Assembly (NCBI GenBank): GCA_021014325.1
Contig: CM037472.1
Span: 3,658,001 to 3,722,000 of the forward strand
Direction: 5' to 3'
From: Plazaster borealis
Lineage: Eukaryota > Echinodermata > Asteroidea > Forcipulatida > Labidiasteridae
DNA: 64,000 nt
Shown: positions 35,038 through 44,384 of the stretch, in pieces
Layout: each line of letters begins with the position of its first letter
Numbering within the stretch: the first letter of the stretch is position 1
Translations under genes and position numbers: made by a program
Notes under the pieces: generated by a model
Seen by the model: the letters and a program-made list of their open reading frames with translations, nothing else
Databases searched by the model: none
Told to the model about the DNA's origin: nothing

Positions 35038-36704
35038 AGGCCAAGGAAAAAGGTAACAAAATCACCTCTAGATGCTTGCTGTGAAAAACCTACATTTATG
35101 TTTTTTTAATTATTTGAATCAACCGATATAAAAACCCTGCTTTTAATAATACTGACTTCTCATAATTATGAATTAGTACAAATAATAATTATGACCTACC
35201 GGTATATCTCATGAAGTCATGAGATGTAAATCATTATGACTTGTACTAAATACATATGAGATGTTAGTCATAATAATAACTACTTTCATTCTCAATGTCC
35301 CTTTTCCAACGCTTCTGTACAATTCTCTAGAAGATCATCGAAAGAAAAAGTCAGAGAAATTTAAAAACACAATTTGGCTTAACAATAGACAAAAAAGAAC
35401 CGATTCCATTACGACCAATGAACAACTACGAGATTTTGGGTTTAGAACTGAGAGCTGTGAATGATCATGTTTCACAAAGGAAAATTGAAACTTTCAACCA
35501 CTTTTTTCTTCTTTTTTTCTTTCTCTCGACACAAACCTATAAAATTTGACCTCCCAGGGCTGTGTTAAAAAAAAATCACATCTGTAAAATCTATAAAGGG
35601 TTTTTGGATTCCGGAAATCCATGATAGCATGTCCCCCGTAGAGGGCACCGTTATAAAAGGTACATTGACATCAGTGTGTGATATTACGTTGGACGAACTT
35701 TGTGTAACCCTCTGCCTGACCCCGAATGCAACCTGCATAATCGATCGTCTGTTTTTTACTGCAATCACTTTTTAAACCAATATGTTTTGTGTAGGGAAAA
35801 TCTGAAATCGCCAATTAGGGCCTACAATTTGGGGATGTATTAAACTGCTCTACCAACAAATAAATAAAACATAGGATTCCTTGTAACTCATACTTAAAAC
35901 ACTTAATTACCGTTCACTGATTGAAATTTGATAGACAAAATAAAGTTTTTGTTGTTAATCGTCATTCCATTAGAGTTAAAGTTATAGTATGCGCAAGCAA
36001 TATTCAAACTGCGCATTCAGTTATAGACTGTGCAGTGGCCTTTTCCAAATCTCGGTTTGGAGCAGTATGTGTACGTTGTTACCAACATCGACGAACGGAG
36101 CCTGAACCGGAAACGAAGCCTAAAAAGCGAGGTTTCAGCTGCGAGGTTTGGAGGGGAAAAAACAAGTTCCGTACGTATCGAAAACAAGAAACAAGTCGAA
36201 CGAAGACTATATTTTTGTGTGAAATCAAATCTTCTTTTAAAATTATGTTTATATATACACAATTCTTGAAAATGAAAATACCTATAGCAATTTGCTATAA
36301 ATACAACTTAAATTATTATATAATACAAATAATTTGTTAAAATTAACATTGAAAGAAAATTAAAACTTGGGACGAGGATGCTTAATTTTTAGAAACCCCA
36401 TTTGCAAATCACACCCCAATTGGTACAACATATAGGTTTGATGATAAACATGAGCATCAGTTGGGCAAATTTTTTAATTGTTTACAAGTAACTGGAATTC
36501 TGAGGTTTTCTTCGAATGCGCGCGAGACTGTACGTGCACGGTCAATTAAACAATCCCCGGAAATTCTTGCCCCTGAAAATGCAGTACGGTTCAACATCTC
36601 TTGAAACAAAACTTGATTGAAAATGAAAATGACTCATTATAGTAAAATGTTGTAGCAAATTATTACTTTCACATGATCTTAATTACAGTTTTCCTCCGAT
36701 AATA
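35038..36704. other. AT-rich stretch without a recognised gene
   Basis: Contains short open frames of 65-140 codons, none with splice, domain or codon support. Around 35150-35280, CATAATTATGA/TCATAATTATG words repeat in both orientations. Around 36030-36270 there is a diverged foldback (CCAAATCTCGGTTTGG). Confidence 0.5.
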
Positions 36705-36712
36705 GCCTATCT

Positions 36713-37249
36713 ATGGTGGCCCTGAAGGGACATCGCACATCGCAAATATCTTTGCAAATATTTGCGATATTTGCAAATATTTGCGATGTCGCCAATATCT
36801 TTGCAAATATCTTTGCAAATATTTGCGATGTCGCAAATATTATCGCATACTTTGTCGCATACTTTGTTGCATAGTTTGCATATTTGTGCCGGGTATTTTT
36901 TCAAGAGCCTAAAGGGTCTTAAAGTTGTTTGGGGACACACACACACACCGGTGGACAGAATATCATATGACACCGGCACACACTAACTAAATACGACCAG
37001 ATAGACCGACTACCCACCCAAACATTTTAAGACCCTTTAGGCTCTTGAAAAAATGCCCGGCACATAATGAAAACTATGCATCAAAGTATGCGACAAAGTG
37101 TGCGATAATATTTGCGACATCGCAAATATTTGCAAAGATATTTGCGAATATTTGCAAAGATATTTGCGAAACCGTTGCAACGATATTTGCGACAAGGCAA
37201 ATATTTGCAAAGATATCAGCGATGTGCGATGTTCCTTCAGGCTCACCAT
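36713..37249. mobile_element. Foldback element built of GCAAATATTTGC repeats, 537 bp, 8-bp target duplication
   Basis: Arms of about 210 bases run from ATGGTGGCCCTGAAGGGACA to CTAAAGGGTCTT and, inverted, from AAGACCCTTTAGGCTCTTG to CCTTCAGGCTCACCAT. Both arms are filled with tandem GCAAATATTTGCGATGTC-type units. The spacer of roughly 100 bases contains a CA run. GCCTATCT (36705-36712) and ACCTATCT (37250-37257) are near-identical flanks. No coding capacity. Confidence 0.85.
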
Positions 37250-37444
37250 ACCTATCTGTTAATGTTTATGAGATTTTGAAACAAATTGTCGATTCGTTGC
37301 ATAAAAAGCAATAACATCTATCTATGCTGCAAATGAAATCTCCATTTTGAATGCGTAATTAAAAATCTAACTGTAAGCATACCGGTACGTATCTATAGAT
37401 TAGCTTCAGTGAGACCAATAATTGTTAATAATGTACACCGACCT

Positions 37445-37602
37445 GGGCCCAATTTCATAGAGCTGCTTAAGCATAACAAGTTGCTAAGCACAACAAAATT
37501 ATGCTTACCAGAATAAGGGTACCAGCTAAAATACCTTTTTACATGTACAATGTAGCTGCTTAGTTTTGCTCAGCAGAAAACCTGTTAACTCTATGAGGGC
37601 AC
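37445..37602. mobile_element. Family B MITE, partial
   Basis: GGGCCCAATTTCATAGAGCTG and the body are clear; the right end is degraded (TTAACTCTATGAGGGC). Confidence 0.65.
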
Positions 37603-37899
37603 AGGGCAACTGACAATGGTTAGATGGGTTTCTGGCCGGCATTCAATGCAGTACGGCGAGTTCAGTTTCTCCCATTATTGGGTCAGGAAAGGGGAAAATA
37701 GCATGGTACCTTAGGGATGAGAGTTGTGAATATCACTGTAAATGTGTACATCACAGACCGTGCAAATCTCAATTGCGGATTACAACATTCTCAGGAACAT
37801 TGGGTTCCCGATTGCATTGTTTTAAAACGGAAATGAAATCTCACCTTTTTCAGGGATCCCAACATTTTGAATAGCCTACGTAGGAATCTGATATAATAT

Positions 37900-38070
37900 A
37901 TACTGTGCCCGATATGGGGCAGAGGGTGCCACCCCCCCCAATGTTCCCATACTTTAACACACTCTTTTCCTCTTGGATAGAAGTGCCCCCCCTAAAATCC
38001 TCTAAAGAATTCCTGATATTCCAAGCACACAATGAAGACACAATTGGGGGTAGGCCTACACCATGCCCCA
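37900..38070. repeat. Short inverted element (GATATGGGGCAGAGGGTG)
   Basis: GCCCGATATGGGGCAGAGGG at the left is balanced by CATGCCCCATATCCAGC at the right. AAAATCCTCTAAAGAATTCC / GATATTCCAAGCACACAATG match blocks near 780-860 and 2345-2520 (ATTCTTTAAAGGATTCC), so it is a dispersed family. Confidence 0.5.
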
Positions 38071-38302
38071 TATCCAGCACCAACGTGATAAAGATAAAAG
38101 CATCGGTTTAATGTAATTAATGTAAGATAATGTAAGCACATGTATGAGCAACATAAGACGAAGTATTTATCACGTTCATGTTTTAAGTATGAATTATAAT
38201 GAATAATATTGAAATAATTATATTGCGTTCAACGAATGCATCCCAGTTTAATACAAGAACCAAGCCGGCCTCGTACGTCAAAAAGAGATACCAGTATCCT
38301 CC

Positions 38303-38527
38303 AGTCCCCGGTTTTCGGGGTTCCATGGCTTTTTCTTTGAATTGATATTACAAGTACAACTTAACGGTGGAAGGTTACCTGTCTCCAAGGGAGAGGAGAC
38401 TCTATGTTTGGCAAGTAGAAAATGTTACTTCGTCTCTATAGGGGTAGTTTACATCACGCGCAGTGACGTGAAACTTATGCCTTGATTACGAGGGGCACCC
38501 AGAATACAGGACCTCCTACGATATATC
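38303..38527. repeat. Repeat H, copy 2
   Basis: CCAGTCCCCGGTTTTCGGGG ... CAGGACCTCCTACGATATA, direct-orientation match to 27715-27955 without the neighbouring retrotransposon stub. Confidence 0.85.
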
Positions 38528-39082
38528 AAGCAATTGAGACGTGTGCTCTAATGCCATTGATTCACTTCCTAACGTGACTTTTGTTTCCCTGGCGGGACTC
38601 GGTAAATAATAAGTGCACAAAGTTTTATATAAATATAGGCTAAGTGTAAAACTGAAGTCAAAATTCTGAACAGTGTGTACACATCACAGACTTCTAAGCA
38701 AACACAATCTGGCTGTTAGTGAAAATACGAGTGGATGGCGAATTGAGCTGAAGTATACCATCTGGGTCAACCGGTATACTGGATGAACTTAGGCATAAGC
38801 CACACCTTGGACACTGGTGCAAACTGAACCCAAACCTTGCCCAAAATAATAAGCCTACCACCGACTGTAACATGTGGCAGTTTCGGCTAGACTGGTGTTC
38901 AGCATAACTGTGTATACGATCATGTAGTAAGGAAACGGGGTACGAAGTTCGACAACTTTAGGCATAAGTACGTCACAATAAACACATGTCTATTATGGTA
39001 TATCCCTAAAAGTAAATTAACGAATTAATGTTGCAATTTTATAAGCCTATTCCTAGAACTTTTCCATAAATAATCAACTCAC

Positions 39083-39217
39083 CGATTTCAAAAAGTGCAG
39101 CTGAAAGTTACGCTCAAGTTGATCTCACCACCAAACGAAGCGTCCCACTGTCCGAGCTCTAAAGTTCTGCCAGGTTTGCCTCGCTTTATATTTGCTGGAA
39201 GCTTTGGCAGTGACTCA
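39083..39217 (-). promoter_or_regulatory. Candidate promoter and noncoding first exon of the bZIP gene
   Basis: On the minus strand a perfect AP-1 site TGACTCA (39217-39211) lies 20 bases before a TATA box, TATAAAG (39190-39184). Transcription would begin near 39155, giving a roughly 70-base exon ending in CGAAATCG-type sequence with the strong donor GTGAGTTG at 39082. The nearest downstream minus-strand acceptor with a coding exon is 31085, the start of the bZIP coding exon. ATF3 and Fos genes are known to be controlled by AP-1/CRE sites in compact TATA promoters. The elements are seen in the sequence; the link across 8 kb is inference. Confidence 0.45.
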
Positions 39218-39584
39218 GTTCTACTCTGTGGTTTGGGGAATGTCCTCCGATAGCGGTGACTAACGCATCCTTCCGGGATTCCCAACCAAAATGATGTCCC
39301 CAAAAATAAACCACAATCAATTCAAAACATCAACAGCCGGTGAATGGCTTTTTGTTTTTGGATGACAACCGCTCACATGACTTGGCACGTTAATAACGAG
39401 CGTGGCTTTGAGTGAACTTTGCCTGGAAAGGCAAAGTGTTCCAGTCAGTAAAGCTGGTTGTCTAATACCACACCGGTGATTGAATCTCATCCAGGAATAG
39501 GGTTCATACAGGTCAAAAAAAACCTATCTATTCCATCTCTACATCTTTAACTTCATGGATTATGTGGTCCGGGTGGCAGTTAAA

Positions 39585-39790
39585 AGTCACACGAAGCAAC
39601 TTTTACAGGCAACTTGGAGGCAACCAACAGCAGTGCATGCTGCAGGACCACTTTGGTAGCACATGGGTAATTTTTCAAACAGTGTCTTACGGTTCCCCTA
39701 GATTAATATGTAAACATTCAAAATGTGAATGCCTTTTCTTTTTGGAGATTGCCTGGAACTGGTTGCCAGTAAATTGCCTTGTGTGACATG
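39585..39790. mobile_element. Family E foldback element (GGCAACTTGGAGGCAACC), copy 1
   Basis: CAGGCAACTTGGAGGCAACC ... CTGGAACTGGTTGCCAGTAA, ending ATTGCCTTGTGTGACATGGC. The same arrangement is at 47361-47570. Confidence 0.7.
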
Positions 39791-40410
39791 GCCCCTTACT
39801 CTCCCGGTATGCAAAGTTACTCCATAGAGAAGAGCAATCTTGAGAGAGTTCTTGCTTCGCTTCGTGTTTGAAATTCTCGGCTGGGGTGAAGGGGTTGTAA
39901 ATGTTCTTTCTTGAACTTCATTGACGGAAAGCGAAAACGCCATTTTAATTTGTGTTAACACACAGGGGCCACGTGATCAAAACATTTTGAATAATGCATG
40001 AGGGTTTACCTTAGATACAGAAGACAAAAACATCTCAACAAAGTTCGTTTTACATAAATGTATATTTAAGTATGCAAGTTTTTGAGAAAAAAAACACACA
40101 AACTTTGGTGGTCATACAAATTACCGCAGTGTTAACATAAAACTCCACATTAACATTAAACACAAAAACATTAAACGAAATACCGATTGGAATGTTTAAT
40201 GTAATCATTCCGATGACCGAATTGGGAACGTCACATTGCACGCAGGAAAAAAAACAAAATGTTTCCAGGAAAATCTGTCGACCGCAGTCCCGGCTCTTCC
40301 TGGCGTAATCAAATTGCAAATTGTCGGATATTTCATTCGTTCTATCTAAATAAACAAACAAACAAGTGGACAGCAGTAAACAACATAACAACTGGTTTTG
40401 TAGAAATTTC

Positions 40411-40438
40411 ATGACGTCTATATTAGAAAAGACGTCAT
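40411..40438. promoter_or_regulatory. Inverted pair of CRE-like half palindromes
   Basis: ATGACGTC, 12 bases, then GACGTCAT: two CRE-type heptamers facing each other. No adjacent gene is established, so this is only a possible binding site. Confidence 0.25.
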
Positions 40439-40564
40439 AATAGACTGTGTTATTCGAACACTCACATTAATCGTTCTTCAATGTATACGTCTTTTTCTAA
40501 TGGGTGAACAATATTGCATCGGAGATACCACACATCGGAAAACAAGAGAACTTGGTAAAATTAC

Positions 40565-40941
40565 TTAAAGGCACTGAACACGTTTCGTAAGTATCAAAGA
40601 CCAGTGTTCTCACTTGGTGTATCCCAATTAAGCATGCAATAACAAGCCTGTGAAAATTTGGGCTCAATTGGTCATCAAAGTTGCAAGAAAATGATGAAAG
40701 AAAAAAACACCCTTGTTGTACAAATTTGTGTGCTTTCAGATAGGAATAAAAGGCTTCTTGCAAGAAGTATTTTATTATTTTAGTGAGAAATTACCTCTTT
40801 CTCAAAAACTACGTTACTTCAGAGGGAGTCGTTTCTCACAATGTTTTATGCTATCAACAGCTCTCTGTTGCTCGTTACCAAGTCAGTTTTTTATGCTAAT
40901 ATATATTGTGAGTAATTACCTAACGTGTACGATACCTTTAA
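40565..40941 (+). mobile_element. Family A MITE, copy 8
   Basis: TTAAAGGCACTGAACACG ... CGTGTACGATACCTTTAA. Full length. Its right end and the next 55 bases are matched in inverted orientation by 32102-32200. Confidence 0.85.
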
Positions 40942-40997
40942 AGTAAACACTAGTAATAATGACCGGCTATTATGTATACATTGATGTAGCATCAACA

Positions 40998-41219
40998 GGC
41001 GCGGATCCAGGGGGCGTGGGGGCGCTCGCCCCCCATTTTTAATAAAAAAAAAATATATAAAAAAAAAAGAGAGAAAAGAAAAAAAGAGGGAGAGAGAGAG
41101 AAGGGGAGGGAGAAACGGGGAAGCTTTGTGTTACGCAGGCGCAACAAACTTCATTTATCATTTTGCTGCTTGGTATATTTTCACGCCCCCCCGTTTGGAA
41201 AATCCTGGATCCGCCCCTG
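40998..41219. mobile_element. hAT-type MITE with 5-bp target duplication, copy 2
   Basis: CAGGCGCGGATCCAGG ... CCTGGATCCGCCCCTG with a GAGAGAGAGAAGGGGAGGGA purine tract as in copy 1. ATCAA precedes the left end and follows the right end. Confidence 0.8.
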
Positions 41220-41309
41220 ATCAACAGCTCTCTGTTGCTCGTTACCAAGTCAGTTTTTATGCTAATATATATTTTGAGTAATTACCAAACGTGTACAGTG
41301 CCTTTAAAG
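41220..41309 (+). mobile_element. Family A MITE, right-end fragment (copy 9)
   Basis: ATCAACAGCTCTCTGTTGCTC ... CGTGTACAGTGCCTTTAA is the last 90 bases of family A, immediately after the 5-bp-duplication element. Confidence 0.8.
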
Positions 41310-42657
41310 TGTACACGCATCATCATCGACCAAGCCGAGACCCCCATCAGGAGTGACACACCGAATGAAAGGTCAAAACAAACTTGAGTGACATCACAAT
41401 AATTGGTGATATCATTAAATAAGCAACGGGTATATTGAAGTGAAGTGTACATTCTCGCATGAGTGTGCAATTTATGGCGCACCCTCGGCGGCCACAGCAA
41501 ACAATTTGGGTTACGGTGGTCTATTTTGGGGGTGAATCATAACATGCTCACAATTGACGCATTTCCCTGGATCTTTCATTTATAGTTTCAGTGAAAACTT
41601 TGTAGTAAACAACCGTTTTCATTTACAGGATACCAGTAGGCCGGAAAAGGGTATATCCCTCGAACTGCGTTATCGAAAGTATCTCGGCATGAAAGGAGCT
41701 CCCTGATTGGATGAGAGGCACGTGACCGGAAGATATCCGCCTATGGGAGGCTCAGCCTTGGGAGAGTTACGCAAACAATAGCACCTACTACATGTGAAGT
41801 AACGTGGACGGGTTCCGTGTTATGGCAACGAACTTTTTGAGTTTGGAAGGCGGGGAAAACTTGTTTGTTTGTGTGTCATCGTCTGCAGCAGGCGTTTTTT
41901 TTTTGTTTTCCACTGGCTTGTCATTCATGTAACAGCAGCTACAGTAATTAATTTATTGCCGCAGGGTGGCATAAAATGGTATAGTCACACACGCCGTTGG
42001 TATAACTGCACAAAACGATTACTGCCGAGGCAACCAATGTTGTCCTTTGGATGGGACATTTAAGTCGTAGGTCCCGCATACTAGGATTGGTAGTGCACGT
42101 AAAAGAACCCAGAACACTTATCTATACCCCGGTGTTTCTTGTTCACATTGCAAACACCCTCGTTTACAGGTTTCCTCAGGCTTGCGAGCTACAGTGATTA
42201 AGTTCACTTATGAGGCATCCTTGGGTTCATTACCAGAATAATATCATAATTATAATAATCGTAACATGATTTTAGTCACAGGGCCAAATTTCTAGACAGG
42301 GTCATACCAACAACGGTCAGGACAAAAGCGGCATTTCTTTTATACCTACATACATCAAAGAAGTGGCAAAAAATCTTGCACATTTTACCGTGGAAACAAA
42401 TGCATCACTCTATTTGCTGTGGAAATGTACATACATGAATGATCTGGTAACAAAATTTGTGCCATTTTGTCTTCATCACTTCTTTACATTTTTGTCACAG
42501 TATGAATTAGGGCATTAAAGTCATTTTGTTTCATTTTTAAGAGCCTTTTGTACAGCATTTAAAATTGCATTGCTTGATTTTTCGCTGAAAGACCCAAAAT
42601 TATTATTATTTTTATCCGAACGAATTTTGTGCAAAGTTCCAGACAAAATTTATTCCG

Positions 42658-43028
42658 TTAAAGGTATCGTACACGTTTGGTAATGACTCAAAACAAATAT
42701 TAGCATAAAAACTGACTTGGTAACAAGCAACGGAGAGCTGTTGATAGTATAAAACATTGTACGAAACGACTCCCTCTGAAGTAACGTAGTTTTTGAGAAA
42801 GAGATAATTTCTCATTAAAATAATAAAAACTTCTTGCAAGAAGTTTTTATTCCTATCTGAAAGCACACAAATTTGTACAAGGGTGTTTTTTCTTTTATCA
42901 TTTTCTTGCAACTTCGATGACCAATTGAGCCCAAATTTTCACAGGCTTGTTATTTTATGCATATGTTGGGATACACCAAGTAAGAACACTGGTCTTTGAC
43001 AATTACCAAACGTGTTCAGTGCCTTTAA
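42658..43028 (-). mobile_element. Family A MITE, copy 10
   Basis: TTAAAGGTATCGTACACG ... CGTGTTCAGTGCCTTTAA, minus orientation, directly abutting a family D element and sharing a TTAA with it. Confidence 0.85.
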
Positions 43029-43407
43029 AGGGAGGGTATACCTTATAATTACTACAAAAATGAATGACCATAACAACTTACTTGGTAAGAAGCACTGCAG
43101 CTGTTGATAATGAAAAACATTTTGAGAAACAATTCCCTTCAAAGGAATCTGGTTTTGGACTCAAAAACATTTCAATCTGAGAAACGTTTCATGCATGAAA
43201 TTGAAACATTTCTCAGATTGTGTATACCAATATTACGGATTATTCTTCCCGGTGGAGATAACTGCTCCAGAATTTCTGTGATTTCTCCAAAAAAAAAACC
43301 GCTACCACCTTTTGAAATGACTTTTTTAAAATTGTATATATATCTACATTTATACAGGATTAAAACAATCGAATGGATCAAAAAACCAAAGATATACTCT
43401 GCCTTTA
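43025..43407. mobile_element. Family D element, copy 4
   Basis: TTAAAGGGAGGGTATACC ... GATATACTCTGCCTTTAA, with ACTTACTTGGTAAGAAGCACTGC and a CTGAGAAACGTTTCATGC hairpin inside. Confidence 0.75.
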
Positions 43408-43683
43408 ATGATGCGAGGTCTGTTTCTTTGTGGATTTTACGTGAACATTTAAATTTAAATTTCAAATAGATATTGTTATTGAGTTTCAAGAAAGTTATAT
43501 TTTTCATTTAAGGTATTGCAAGAAACAATCTGCCAATGCTAAGTGGTAGATAATTAAAAACTAACAATGAATGAATGTCAGGAAGGAACCCAAAATTATC
43601 TCCTGTCCCTTAGCGATGTACAAACAATTTTGCATGTTTCATGTATTTTGTGCATATGCGAACGTTTTTGTGTTATTTTCATT

Positions 43684-44012
43684 TTAAAGGTATCGTACAC
43701 GTTTGGTAATGACTCAAAACAAATATTAGTATAAAACATTGTAGGAAACGACTCCCTCTGAAGTAACATAGTTTTTGAGAAAGAGGTAATTTCTCACTAA
43801 AATAATAAAACCTTCTTGCAAGAAGCCTTTTATTCCTATCTGAAAGCACACAACTGTACAACAAGGGCGTTTTTTCTTTCATCATTTTCTTGCAACTTCG
43901 ATGAGCAATTGAGCCCAAATTTTCACAGGCTTGTTATTTTATGCATATGTTGGGATACACCAAGTGAGAACACTGGTCTTTGACAATTTCCAAACGTGTT
44001 CAGTGCCTTTAA
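43684..44012 (-). mobile_element. Family A MITE, copy 11
   Basis: TTAAAGGTATCGTACACG ... CGTGTTCAGTGCCTTTAA, with a short internal deletion (the ACTGACTTGGTAACGAGC segment is missing). It lies downstream of the NEPRO stop. Confidence 0.85.
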
Positions 44013-44384
44013 AGCAGCATTATCTGTCAAAATTCGTCCTGAGTTCAGAGAAAAACTCACCAAAAATATTTTGGCGAAAATCAGGCCATGCAACCAGTAA
44101 TAATTGTATTTCACACTACGTGTATTTTGTGCACTGTCCATGGCATATGGGAAAGTTTGTGTATGTTTTTCATTATGAAACGGCACCATCTGCCAAAATT
44201 CAGTTAGAGAAAAAATTCTGTTAGCAAATTTCTTTCAGCCAAATCACCACCAAATTGGATGAAGTTTTCACAGGATGATTGTATGGTGTATTTGTCGCAA
44301 ACAAGAAGACGTGATTTAGTTTACTTTTTTACTTTTCACAGGTCAATAAAATTCGCATCAAACTCTTATCATACCAGTATTCTC

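Noticed and set aside
36017..36340. Overlapping frames of 81-139 codons on both strands
   Set aside because: They derive from a diverged foldback (CCAAATCTCGGTTTGG); no splice or domain support.
36719..37249. CRISPR-like array, because of regular repeats with short spacers
   Set aside because: The units are palindromic AT-rich words in an inverted arrangement without unique spacers, in an animal genome.
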